The translations under genes and the position numbers were made by a program. Shown here in pieces: positions 11,105 through 22,515 of a DNA stretch of 64,000 bases; positions within the stretch are counted from its first letter, which is position 1; each line of letters starts with the position of its first letter. The stretch comes from Blastobasis lacticolella. Its lineage: Eukaryota; Arthropoda; Insecta; Lepidoptera; Blastobasidae. Where the stretch lies: assembly GCA_905147135.1 (NCBI GenBank), contig LR990045.1:14856173-14920172 (forward strand), in the 5' to 3' direction. Under the pieces are notes generated by a model that was not told the DNA's origin, made no database searches, and saw only the letters and a program-made list of their open reading frames with translations.

Positions 11105-11726
11105 TTTAAATATTATTTACGTAAGTTAAACTTTAATGAACAATTAGAAAATAAACCAAAAATAAATACAAGTCCAAGAAACAAACTCGAAAAATTTTAC
11201 AAGTGTTTTACCAACCTATCAAAAATCCGGCATAGGTTCCCCGTCTCAACCAAATTTCCGAAATTATTCTAAGTGCTAGTAAACAATGACAAGTCTTCTA
11301 AGTTAATTTCTTATAGTACATAAAGTCTATTTTCGCCTAAACTTCTATTACATCTTAAATTTTCTAAGTCTTTCAATGTTCATAAGGTTCACTATTCTTC
11401 AAATATCATAAGAGTACTTACAGTAAATTCACCAGATCACTCACACAGCCAATGTTTTGTCCTTCAATCCAATACTCGTAGCTCCAGTCGCCCGTTTCCT
11501 TTGCTTGAATTCGTAGTTCCGCAATCCAGGTGTCCTGACAGTGGCGCCACTTTCCCATGTCTACAGAATATCTCGTTCCAGCTTTGTTGATTCGCCATAC
11601 AAATTAGCGCCCTCTATGAAATATTCTGTTGCTTGCACTTTCAACAGCAATCTGCTGTCCCTTACTGGTGCGAAGGAATCACTCGTGTAGCCTCAAGCCA
11701 CCAAAAAAACAACCACATACGGATAA
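11105..11726 (-). other. untranslated leader of the BEL/Pao element
   Basis: About 620 bp between the primer binding site and the gag ATG on the element strand. There is no long open frame. It presumably holds packaging and translation-control sequence, but no motif can be named. Confidence 0.6.
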
Positions 11727-11745
11727 ATCCGACTCTGAAGGACCA
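11727..11745 (-). promoter_or_regulatory. primer binding site of the BEL/Pao element
   Basis: Directly inside the 5' LTR the element strand reads TGGTCCTTCAGAGTCGGAT. The TGG start pairs with the CCA end of a tRNA. The first nine bases match the complement of a tRNA-Tyr 3' end (acceptor ...GAAGGA-CCA) as I recall it, and the following bases match with one gap. The tRNA-Tyr identity is an inference. Confidence 0.65.
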
Positions 11746-12009
11746 TGAAGAATCTACTCTTGAAACTACACTGGTCTCCCAAAGGTGCGCAATAAAACGT
11801 CTGTACTAATGGCACACAACGTTTATTGTTGTTTAGAAATACTGCTAGGTATTAGATTGAAAGCATAGATCATAAAACTCGTCTAGGTATTATACATTCG
11901 TAAGGACACAAACGATACCGCGTTCTAAAAACCCTGCAGCGACATCTTGTACCATGTTTCAATACTATATAATATAGACTTAGGCAAACATCGTGAAATG
12001 GCGTTAACA
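11746..12009 (-). repeat. 5' LTR of the BEL/Pao element
   Basis: Identical by eye to 5333-5596. Being the upstream LTR on the element strand, it would provide the promoter. A TATATTATATAG stretch on that strand (near the 12,009 end) is a possible TATA region. Confidence 0.95.
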
Positions 12010-12140
12010 ATATTAATACATTTGCATCCAAGTTACATATGTATACCAAATTTCAGCTCAATCGGATACCAAAAAAGTTTCGAGGAATTGTTTGCAAATT
12101 TTGACGGATAACTTACATACGAACAGTGCAAGTTAAATAA
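12010..12140 (+). repeat. right half of the older repeat split by the BEL element
   Basis: Starts with the second ATATT duplication and continues 'acatatgtataccaaatttc' then 'agctcaatcgga', a moth repeat sequence I recognise as following the block at 5,278-5,332. A related tail ('gggtcaaatttaacttgcaa') appears alone at 49,297-49,316. Confidence 0.6.
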
Positions 12141-13132
12141 AAGCTTGTAAAAAAGGAAACATAACAAGATTGACAACAAGCACACATTTAATTAACGACC
12201 ACATGAGTGTCTCCAATAATTTGCTGCGACGACTAAGTAAAATTTGTAATAAATTACATTTAATTCATTTTTAGACCTGAGACCTATGTTCAGCAGTAGG
12301 CATCCTGTGGCTGAAATGATGATGAGGATGAATACCTACCTAGTAGATTTTATAAAAAGAACTTTGTTGCAAACATCACTGCAACCTCTTTTTCCCGCTT
12401 CGACGCTACCTACTGAAGAGATTTGACTTAGGCAAAATGTAACCTACAGAGCAACGAAAAATAAAAGAGATTTAACAAAGTGTATGTGGCGTAGCTCCAC
12501 TGTGATAGCCAATGATTTTACATTATATGACAGATATTTTCGAAACTTCTAAATGAATCGAATGCTCAAGAAACCGTTATACCTATGTTTTTGTAGTTAA
12601 GTTTATTTGTAATACATATGTATGACCTCCTTTTTCTTTCTGTGAAGTAATACACCTACAAAAATTATGATTCATGGGATCTCAATAATCCTTTCCATTG
12701 TTAAAGCTTTTCTTTGGAGCTACAATATAGAATAAGCCTTTTATAACAACTTCAAACAAAATAAGAACGTTTGATAAAAAGGTTTGCCGTATCAAGGAGC
12801 TTGCGGTAAGCCGCATTCTCGTGTCGCCGTTTCAGTACTCAGAATAACCTAGATTATACAACATGGGCTTAGGTTTTAAGAAAGGGATGGCATAAAAAGT
12901 ATCTTGTAGTTGTGTTTTCTCGCTGACGCATCAAGTACAAGCATCAGCAGGATACTAAATGCAAACGGGTAATAAGTAGTATTATATTCAGATGTAGCAC
13001 TTATATACAATAATTTAATTAATTATGTCAACAATCCACGCGGCTGGTTCGCGTTCGCCTTCGTTGTCTCGCATGCGTGTTAATAAACAAATACTTAGCT
13101 AAAACTATCCTATGTGCTTTACTTACCACTAC
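12141..13132. other. non-coding; RTE tail at about 12,270-12,335
   Basis: No gene. At 12,276-12,332 the sequence 'gacctatgttcagcagtagg' followed by ATGATGATGAGG matches the 3' tail of RTE-type LINEs, plus orientation, a very short 5'-truncated copy. Confidence 0.5.
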
Positions 13133-13234
13133 CATTTTAAGGGTATGTTCCGGGTTTCCCACCGCGTACCTTTGTTGACGAGTAGCCCGATACAAAGGTA
13201 CGCGGTAGAAAACCCGGAACATACCCTTAAAATG
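13133..13234. repeat. near-perfect hairpin with 43-bp arms
   Basis: Left arm 13133-13175 and right arm 13192-13234 are inverted copies of each other at 41 of 43 positions, with a 16-base loop. The two mismatches are C opposite A on the plus strand, so a minus-strand RNA would have G-U wobble at both places and fold without an unpaired base. The arms are GC-balanced and stand out from AT-rich surroundings. It could be a foldback transposon or the precursor of small RNAs. No family recognised. Confidence 0.9.
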
Positions 13235-16200
13235 TGTTATAATAACCGCGATAGTTTAAAACATTATGTTGCCACTACCGTCTAGTGTAAGTCGCGGTTA
13301 TAAGTGCAACACCACCTTAAAGTTAATATTCCTGCGCAGCTGTTAAGAGGTTTTATAGGATGTAGCGTACAATTTAAGAAGTATAATTAGTCCTTGGTGC
13401 CTAAGGGACAGCTAATAGGCTCTTTTAAACCAATTCCATTTGTTAAACAATGCAACATATATGTGGCATATCCTCTATATATGTGGCAGTAGCTACAAAA
13501 TATTTTTTTCTAAAAAGTGGTAATGCACTTATAAGCGCGACTTGACATTGTGAATGACCAAAACATTGCGTATCTCCACGATGTTGCTTCATAACTACCA
13601 AGATATTAATCTCTCTCAATATATAACACCCTGCCTGGCAACCTAAATGAATACAATATCGTAGCCCATTCAAAAGTTACCTCGGCACCCAACCAATGAT
13701 ACACTCGTACCTCCTTAGTTATACAAAGCCAGAGCTTAGCATGCGCACATGTCATGACACACAAACAGCTAAAGTTTCCCCTGTGTGGTATTAGCTTACT
13801 TGGCATTCAGTGCTCGAACCTCTTGGTGCACTTTAGGCAGATTTGGCATAGCTGGTCACGTGATCCCATTACGTGGCTGGCTCCCTGCTGACGGGGGCCG
13901 GGAACTGGCAACACAGTTGCATGTGGAGTATATCCTCACTAGTTCTAGGGGCAACGAAGTTTTTGCCTACTTTCGACGTCGTTCAAGGTTTGTTCGTATC
14001 GTTTTACCGGTTTGTGTACGGCAGTGGATATTGCTTATTACTCGTACGTATGTTGATGATAATGATTTTCATTTATAAATTAACATTGTGAAACTGTGTT
14101 TTCTTTTGTAAAGTGTTACATATCGACAATAAAGAATTTACATACCTACATACATACTACATTTACTTAACATAGCTGTCCTATTCTGTGTGGCTTAGCC
14201 TCCTCCACAACAGTAGAGGGTTTTGCCATTATCCACGCGCTTCGCAGACGGATTAAAGTTTTAAAAAACGCGCAAAAGAAAAGACTGCTGCCAACTTTCT
14301 GATCTACGAAGACTCGTTACGAAATCGTAATACCTCTCCTTCATCGATATTACGTAACGTGGCACTACGTTAAAGCCACTCATCGTTAACATAAGGTGGC
14401 AAGTACTATGGCTGTTAGTTATTTGGCATTCGCCCGTCTAGGGGTCACAGGTGTGTCCGGAGCAGATTTGGCACACTTCCTCGAGACCATTACACGGGCG
14501 GAACGGACTGGTATGTGCGGTGATAAATGTTTATATTGCACCTTGTTTTAGGACACTATTATAGAGTTAAATCAACGTGGAGCAAAAGTATCTTGGTTTT
14601 GCGTACTGACGTGTAGAGGTTGGAAATTTTAAGTGTATTCTTAAAGTGTCAGCCGATTTGTTCGTTCTTTATTTTCATAGGCACTACCATACTGTAACTT
14701 CTCAGTCACCCTAATACCTATATGTCTGTATAAATACACACATACGAGTATCCACCTATAAAGAGTAGACATAACATGATAAATATCATTTCATATATTG
14801 TGATTTGGCCGTAAGCGAGTGATCGTCTAGTTATTGATTAAATTTTCAGACCCATTACGTTGTGTACACATTTTGAAAACGTCACAAGGAATATGTAAGT
14901 TTTATAGCAATTCTCTGTAATTCAACCGCACGAATACTAGGAAGATATTCGCAAATGAATAAAATTTAGTTCACATAAATAAAAGTAAAGTCAAATATCA
15001 AAATCCTTAAAAATGAAACGAATGAAACATAAATCCGCGTAACTTTAAATGTAATCCACGCAAATCGAAATAGTCAAACAATTTATAAAATCCGTACAAA
15101 AAATCAAACAAAGTATAAAGTAAACATGCGACTTAGCTTTGACAGCACTCGAAAACGGCAACGTATTCTTTTTTTTCCTGTGGCCACTCTAACCCTATGA
15201 TTGCGAAACCCTAACGTTATCCTCACTTAAATAATATAGAATAGAGGCCATTAGGTCTCGGAAAACCTACCTAATCGATAAGGAACTGAGACTCCCATCA
15301 CACCTCATATCTCAGCCAACCAGCAAAGCCTTCGACATCAAACGAACCAGTGACCTATTGTCTACTTCGCTCAAACCGTCACACATATTCCGATCATCTC
15401 GTCAGGCATTAAAATCGTCCTACCTATCGACTCACGAGTCAAAGGAGAGACTATTATTTAAATTTTATTTACTTTGCGTGTGTAAGTTGTGTGCCTAGTG
15501 AGGGACGTTAAGGACTCGGGCCAGGTTTCGATCCAAACTCGAGATTCATGTCCGTAGGAGAATGTCATTAAAGCTTTAAAAGCACAAAGGGTATTAAACG
15601 GAACTTGGGCCAAAATCGTACCATAATTCGGCGGCAAACCTAGGCGTAGACTTAGTTAGAGCGCCTAGGCCATCGAAGACCAAGTCGGGATTCGTGCCGG
15701 ACTCATTTTCTTAGAGTGTATTCGATGTCACATCCGAAACTGAGTCCCAGGTTAGTTTTATAGTTTTTTATTCAGTGAGGGTGAGTACTGATGATATTTA
15801 ATTTGGTAATATTTTCCTCAAAATTTGTGTTTAAATCAGGGCCCTAATAAATACTCTTAACTACCATAAAAGTAATGAGAATGTAACTTACGCTTTCGAA
15901 ACTTAGAAACAAAGACAAATGTAAAACAAACCAAATCACTGACACTACGTAGATTAAGAAATAGATAGAGAACGAAAGAAACGACACAAAGCTGAAAGAT
16001 AACACAAAATAATGAAGCACTAATTAATTTAACAAACTACACGCGGGTTGTACTGAATTTTTCGAAGAAATTTGGAAAAGCCTGGGGATCTTAGTTACGG
16101 AAATGGATACGATGATGTTCACGCGACGCGACCCAAGGGCTCACTGTCCCGTTTCTCCTACTCTGGCCACCTTGCTTTAAATCGTTATCGTCAAAATTCC

Positions 16201-18234
16201 CACAGTTCAATATTTCAAACAAACAAAAAATTAAATATTTCTAAGTTTATGAGGTCTATAGCGACTGCTCTTATAACGTTCGCACATCCATAAATTTTAC
16301 AAAATGTTCCTCTTAAACCGAAAATAGTTAAATGTTACAACAGCTAGGGATGTAGGGATGTGTGCATACGACGTTTTATTTATTTGCCGAGTCTATTAAG
16401 TTTAACCAAAATTTATAATGTAGGGAGTTATAAGTAAACAATATAAAGACATTTTAGGTACTATAAACTCGATGTAATGTTTCATCAGACTGAGTATAGA
16501 GATATTTAATTCCTATGAAGCAAATCCATTTGAGTCATCAAACAAGTAGATTAAAATTAAATTCTAGAGTCGTTTAATATTTAAGTGTGCTTTTATTCAA
16601 TTATTTATTTCGATATTTTGTTGGAACGTATTTGTATGAATTTCACATCACTATCACTTGTGAGTATTTTTCTTGACTCCCATACTTGACGCCAAACATT
16701 TAGGATATTCACGATATTTTGCCTGTCGTCCAACCAATCAATAGCGTAAATTTATTACGAGCTTTTGAAGTAAAATATTTCTCTTATCGTCAAATAAATT
16801 GTTTAAGTTTATTACAAAACCAAGTTTTGGTTAAGTATTTGAGAGCATTTGTTAAAAGAAATCATGATAAGCAAACTATTTTTTAACCACACACTGCTCT
16901 GTGTGTGATATGCGTATTCATTTCCAAGTCCATCAACTACAACCATATGATATATAAATAAATTGTACGATGACGAGCTCATGGTACATAGTGATCGTTA
17001 CAATACCAAATGACAAACTAGTACTGATGGAAAGCGGAACTACAATTTCGCCCTTGACAGTGTCGTTCGTGTCTCTCAGTTTTGAACTGGAAAAATATAA
17101 ATAATAATTAACAAAAACTTATTTTATTAGTGACTCCATAAGAATAAATTGAAATTGCGCTCACGTTTCATTACGTTAGATAAATTATATAATCAATTGT
17201 AGAATGCGTACTTTTACATCTCAAAACATATTAGTATCAAAGTAGTCCTGAGATTTTCTTCTGCAAACAAACAGCGGAACAAATAAAAAAATTATTTGTC
17301 ATACTAATACTAGTATACAATTTTATTAAATAAATGGGTTCGCCACATGCCACGGTTCTTGCTGATATGACCTACATACACCCTTGCAGAAGCATTTCGG
17401 CTGGTGTCGTGCCTAAACCTGAACAGTGTACAATTATGAAATAGATAGGTTCGTATCATAAAACAATTTAGAAAAAATTAAAGCTAGCCCCTCGAAATAT
17501 GTATAGCTGTTACAACAATCCGCAATCTGCTCGCGAGTGAAAATTGCTGTTTGTTGCCGAGGTCAGAGCGAACATTAATACGACATCAATCATGCGACGA
17601 ATACTGGAAAGAAACGTACCTACCTAATTGTAATTCACGCACGTGATATGTGACTTTTTGTATTATGTTGTTTGATAAGCAGCAGAAACAGCCAATCCGT
17701 AGGTTCAAATTTGAGAAAACAGCTACAAGATAGAGCGACCGTGGCCTTGGATTTAGCCGTCGTGGGTTTTTTCAAAATTTAATATCTTATCTTAAGTCTA
17801 TTACTGGAGTAATGCTTCTCATACACCATTATCCTGTATATATTATTACTTGATTCCATTAAGTACATGTAGGTGCTTCAACATCAAATAAAACGAGAGT
17901 CCGCCAAAATAATTAATCAATCAAAGTGCACCACCCAAACCATGTTAGCTTAAAATATTCGACACAAAAAGAAGCTTTATTGCCAAACGTAATCAATCTA
18001 TGTCCGACTTTTTTGGAAATTTGAATTTCCAATTTGTATAAATGTAGCTATAGGACAATACTTAACAAGGTATGGAAAAATATATCGCAAGAATTCTTTA
18101 TTGTGGTTATAATTCTTACATCACAGGCTCTAAATAATATTTAACATAAATTCTTACTCCATACGCATCGAAGTACACCTTCTCAAGAATAATTTTCTTT
18201 TGTGTTCGACGTAAAATTCTACGCTACATTTTTA
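13235..18234. other. 5 kb of non-coding DNA
   Basis: No gene seen. A secondary inverted repeat (ataaccgcga at 13242-13251, tcgcggttat at 13292-13301) lies beside the hairpin. Blocks at 13,793-13,860 and 14,415-14,490 share 'ttggcattc...gcagatttggca' and are probably two diverged copies of one repeat. An AATAAA signal occurs near 14,131. The remainder is AT-rich and featureless to me. Confidence 0.5.
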
Positions 18235-18714
18235 ACCCCCGACGAAAAAAGGGGGATATTATAAGTTTGACATGTGTATCTGTGGCTCTGTAGCGGTGTG
18301 TGTGTGTGTTTGTTTGTGGCATCGTAGCTCTCGAACGGATGGACAGATTTGGATGCGGTTTTCTCAATTTTAAAGCCAGTTTAATCGAAATGGTTCGTAG
18401 CTTTGTTTCATTAAAATCGGGTCAGTAGTTAAGAAAATATTTGAATACTTTTAAAATAGTTAGAGGTTTATCCGACTTTTTCTGTAGGTCAGGTTGATTT
18501 CCAATGTTTTGTCAAACACCTTTTGCACACTAGTTCCACTGAAATATTGTATCTAAATACTACTTTGTATAGCAGATATACTCGATTGTGGTAGTCGTTT
18601 TGCCATAATCTGCCACCGACTCGGTGTTTTGGGCTCATTTTTTTAAACCGCTAAGTTGTAAAGGGACACAATGGCCTCGTATATATTTTATTTTATTGAT
18701 AACTCATCGGGGGT
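18235..18714. mobile_element. MITE-like element with 11-bp terminal inverted repeats
   Basis: Left end acccccgacga (18235-18245) and right end tcatcgggggt (18704-18714) are inverted copies with one mismatch, 480 bp apart. The interior begins 'gggggatattataagtttga', contains a TG-rich run at 18,298-18,312 and 'tcgaacggatggacagattt', which I recognise as a very common moth repeat. It has no coding capacity, so it is non-autonomous. Confidence 0.65.
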
Positions 18715-20424
18715 CTTCCGAGCCCCCAGATACTAATTATTCAATAAGTATGAGATATTGCTTACATCCATAATAAATGTTTCGATTACGATAGCTCGGC
18801 GCTAAATACTTAACCGTATTACCTGCTAAAGAACAAAACACTTAACGGAAACCCCCATCAAGGGTCCACAGTTAATCTGACCCAGATCCGTCACCTTAAT
18901 AATTCACCGTACATACAATTTTAATGTTATCTCTAATAGAAAGTGTGTTGGGACTTTTCGCAGCTTCCGGGCGCGCGCCGGACCGGAAATTGATGCAGCG
19001 CTCGCGCCGCCCTCTTCCGGCGCGTAATCGCCGCGACACCGGATGTCGGCCATGTTTTTTTTTACAATATTCGAACGCGGCGAGCGTAAGCAATTAAGGG
19101 TATATTGAGATAGTTATCACGAACTAATCTAGTACCAATATAATGTAATGAAAAGTAAAATTGTTCACTGTGTCAGATAGACAAACGATGTAATGTGTAT
19201 GGCACCCTTGAATTTAATTGGTTTACACTCTAATCTACTTTTTCCGACACACAATAGGTTGAACGGAAACAAATTAAAAAATAAATGAAAACCATTCTAT
19301 ATTCTCACAGAACCGCGTCTCATTTTTAGATTAACCTAAATATGCGCCATCCACATTTATTCAATATTAAACAAAGATAAATGCTCATACGTTAGCAATA
19401 ATCTATCTCTTCGTATTGCCTCCATTATCCGTTGCCATCCTGGCAAAACGGCTGCTGTACCGGCGGAAATAACTGGCAATATTTCCCCATAAAAACTATA
19501 CTTAGTTAGTATCGACCAATGGCGTCGCTCGTCCCAGCTCGGCAGCTCCGTATCGCCAACGATGACGAGCCATCAATCTTGCTCATTTTTGCTCTCGCAT
19601 CGCTCCGCTTATTCGCTGCGATACAGTGGAACCGTATTTTGATTGGATGAGCTTCACGAAAATGAGTTTCTTTATCCCCGATAACAATTTCTGCTACACC
19701 GCTTCCAGAGATTAGGTGTACCTACAGTCACAGTACAGGGCATGGCGTACATTTAATCGAAACGAATTATTTTTAAACGTCCAGGTTGGCGAAGCAGGCC
19801 AAAATTGCAATCTTAAAAAAATACACAGGATAACTAAAGAACTAAACCGTTGAATAGATTTTTAAAATATTGTTTATATATTTTATCCAAATTTAGAACT
19901 ACCTTTTAGAAATTTGTTTTTTATCGCTTAGTTCTCGGGATTTATGGTCACACCACCACAATTCCTTTTAAACAAATATAAATTTATAAATAGACTTCGT
20001 ATTTATTTCTATATCAGTTTGTTGCATTATAAGTAGTAGGTAAATCAAAATCATTTTTTTCAAGAAACAAAAATAGTATAAAAATCAAGCTATAGAAATT
20101 ATTTACGTTGAATATACTACGTTTTGTTTAGCACAACAATTGGCAATACGAACGCCAATTGCAGCTCTCGGCGTATGAAATCAGTCATTAGCCGAGTCGA
20201 CGCGATCGCGGTTATTGCCGCGTTATCGCCGTCGTTAGTCGTAACGATTACAATCGTTCGAATTCGTCCAACTTATTTATAGCCTGGGAATTAACCCATT
20301 ACTGTTTATTTGCTGTGACACGAAGCTGTTGTTTGATTGTTGCGATGAGCTTTATGCTGTTAATTTGTTGTGCAATTTTTAGAATTCAATGCAGAGAGCA
20401 ATAGGAAAAATGATCATCTTCCGC
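18715..20424. other. non-coding; CpG-rich patches
   Basis: No gene. A CpG-rich patch at 18,960-19,045 (gcgcgcgccgg, gcgctcgcgccgcc) and a repeat-free block at 20,110-20,340, rich in CpG and TAAT-type sites, stand out from the AT-rich surroundings. Neither has coding signature. Confidence 0.5.
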
Positions 20425-20566
20425 CTTGGCCGTGATCCAGGATTTGACTGATCAGATAATTATAGTGAAGATGCCAGGGGAACCTCAGATCCTGGATCAT
20501 GGTCAAGACCCCTGGCCCTCGCGCACGAGGGTACAACCGGTACATTAACGCCAAGATGACACAACC
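20425..20566. mobile_element. SINE copy B: two pieces joined in opposite orientation
   Basis: 20425-20470 matches the minus-oriented body of the tRNA-Ser SINE ('cgtgatccaggattt', 'gataattatagtg'), whereas 20489-20566 matches the plus-oriented tail ('gatcatggtcaag', 'gtacattaacgccaag'). 20425-20443 and 20489-20507 form an inverted repeat at 17 of 19 positions. It is a rearranged copy. Confidence 0.65.
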
Positions 20567-21310
20567 AAAGACACACAAAATATGTGGTCACAACTCATTT
20601 TGAGACATTATTGTATCAACGTAACCTCTTACGTAACAGTACTAATACGAATAATTTTTTTCCCGCCACAGTAACTAAAACTGTCTCCAAACTAACGGTA
20701 ATCAGAACTTGAGCAACTTAAGTAGAGAATTTACGTCAGCTCACTAATTAGATGTCAAGCCTCCTCTAGCCAATTACACAGCGTATGCGCCCACTATGAA
20801 ACATTTCGCTCACCTACCTTCCTGCCGTTTTATGGTACCCCTAAAGGCAGGTATTAATTTTACCTTAATTACTCCGAACGTTGTTCAACAACATTCTGTT
20901 CCAGGTTTCTTTTTAATTACAACATTATAAAGTTTACTTTAGGAGGCGTTTTAATAACGTCTTTGATTCGATCGTAAAGTTAATGTTGTTCCATCTTCAT
21001 GAATGCGTGCAAATAAAATTTGATTACGTCATTCTAAACGATTAGTGCCGATTTGCATGAAATTGACGTAAAACAGCGAAATGAATGAGGATCGTATTCC
21101 TCGGCAATTGGCGGTTCCCGTGTGTTACTGCGCTTATGCGCACTGCATGAAACACAGATTCGCCGAACACGTTCCAAAGACAACGAATAAACACTTCGCC
21201 TGGAACCTAAATATACCACCATCAAAATTCATTGCTTCTTCCCACGCTTTCCACTTCCCACTTAGTTAGCGGCTTAATGAAATTAAGTAATAAAATAAAA
21301 AATAATCCTC
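20567..21310. other. spacer, no gene seen
   Basis: AT-rich. The 60-70-codon open frames on both strands around 21,034-21,270 overlap each other and show no domain or splice support. Confidence 0.5.
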
Positions 21311-21624
21311 TTGGCGTTAATGTCCCGGTTGTGCTCTTGCGCACAAGGTCCCGGGGTAAGCCTTGACCATGATCCAGGATTTGGCAGATCAAATAATTAC
21401 AGTGGAGCGACTGCCATCTGACCTCCGGACCCTGCTACCAGGAGAACCTGAACAGATTGGATCATGGTTACACATTCAGTCGCTTGAAAGTGCATAAGAG
21501 CATCGGTTAGCATTCAACTAATGTACATAACTCAGAAAAGAGTCATTGGTACATAGCCGCAGTGGAATTAGAACCGGTACCTCTTACGAGTCGGACACCT
21601 TAACCACTCGGCCACCGACGCTCC
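21311..21624 (-). mobile_element. tRNA-Ser-derived SINE, best copy (copy C)
   Basis: On the minus strand the element opens with a tRNA-Ser-like head: GTCGGTGGCCGAGTGGTTAA (A box) and a B-box-like GGTACCGGTTCTAATTCC further in. A tRNA-unrelated body follows and ends 'gggacattaacgccaa' near 21,311. Blocks of the same body recur at 1,793-2,060, 20,425-20,566, 30,626-30,882, 57,684-57,752 and 58,761-58,800. The head is too altered at the B box and 3' acceptor to be a working tRNA gene. Confidence 0.85.
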
Positions 21625-21965
21625 TTATGAATTTATTGTAATAATTAAGTTTTACTTAAAATAACATTAGAGAAAACAGATTGTTTAAACAGAACATAAG
21701 AACAATTATACTTACGTTATATTCAAACATGTCATCGCAAGTATAAACAATGGCGTAGTTTGTAAAGTGTATCACGTTACCAAGTTCCCGGCCCCAATAT
21801 GCTGTTTTGTTTGACGAGCCGGAGTGAATCGATGAGCGATGTCGTGGTGCGGCAGATAAGTCACGTTCCGACTTTACTTGTGGTATTCGATAACAGTAAC
21901 TAGGCTGTGGGTTGTGATAGTGTATGACAAGGATTTAATACGTCTATGTTTATTTATAATTATTA

Positions 21966-22190
21966 GACCTGAGTGGTTCAGTTGGTTTACATGCCGGTCG
22001 GCCATGCAGAGGTTCGACTCCCGGCTGAGCAAAAATATAAATGATGAGTTTTAATTTCTGTTACGGATCTGGGTGTACTTTGTATAACACGTATGTATTT
22101 AAAAAATTATATAAATAGTTAATCAGTTATCTAATACCGATAACAGAAGCTTTGCTTGCTTTAAGGCCTGAAACCGCAGTGTGAATTTAA
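21966..22190 (+). mobile_element. second tRNA-derived SINE family, copy 1
   Basis: Begins GACCTGAGTGGTTCAGTTGG (A-box like) and has GAGGTTCGACTCCC (B box) 45 bases on. The body 'tttctgttacggatctgggtg', in pieces, and 'aagctttgcttgctttaagg' matches the minus-strand copy at 47,412-47,644 throughout. Too long and with the wrong 3' end for a tRNA gene. Confidence 0.8.
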
Positions 22191-22279
22191 CAGAGCAAAT
22201 AAAAATTATAATTGGATCAAGTATACCTAATAGTGGTCTTGGCCGCCTGATTACCTATAGATGTGTTACACTCCTTAGG

Positions 22280-22515
22280 TGGCAAATATCCTGGACGGTG
22301 ACCACTTTCCAAAAGGTGGATCGTATCGAGTGGCGATCACCTACTGGAAAACGCAGTGTGGGCAGTCCTCCCGCAAGGTAATCCGATGACGTCGTAAAAG
22401 TTTAGGTCCGCTTCCACTTTATACCTGCGATATAAACTGGGTGCGGACAGCACAGGACAGGCCTATGCGGAGTTTTTGGGAAAGAGGCCCATGACTTGTA
22501 GAGTGCGTCTTTCTG
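22280..22515 (+). mobile_element. RTE-type LINE 3' fragment
   Basis: Contains the coding remnant EWRSPTGKRSVGSPP followed by frame-broken sequence, then 'agcacaggacaggcctatgc', 'ggcccatgacttgtagagtg' and CATATGATGATCA, the decayed counterpart of the tail at 62,845-63,045. Confidence 0.75.

Larger units (their letters stand above)
5333..12009 (-). mobile_element. complete BEL/Pao LTR retrotransposon
   Basis: A 6,677-bp element bounded by 264-bp LTRs that start TG and end CA on the plus strand (5333-5596 and 11746-12009). I compared the two LTRs end to end and saw no difference. The 5-bp sequence ATATT flanks both sides (5328-5332 and 12010-12014), as expected for target-site duplication. The inside carries a gag-protease-RT-RNase H-integrase order with BEL/Pao-type domains. 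Coding capacity is complete apart from one frame break near 7,783-7,805. Identical LTRs mean a recent insertion. The element lies inside an older repeat. It has no sign of an env ORF: only about 250 bp of non-coding DNA separate the integrase stop from the 3' LTR. Confidence 0.95.

Noticed and set aside
13793..14490. two similar blocks as a duplicated gene
   Set aside because: Only scattered identity ('ttggcattc', 'gcagatttggca') and no shared reading frame. More likely two old repeat copies.
18614..18626. caccgactcggtg, similar to the end of a CRISPR guide-RNA scaffold
   Set aside because: Only a 13-base palindrome inside a moth repeat. No repeat-anti-repeat, no array, eukaryotic context.
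21560..21624. tRNA-Ser gene on the minus strand
   Set aside because: A-box region is good, but the anticodon arm and acceptor end do not close, and the sequence continues into a body shared with other SINE copies.
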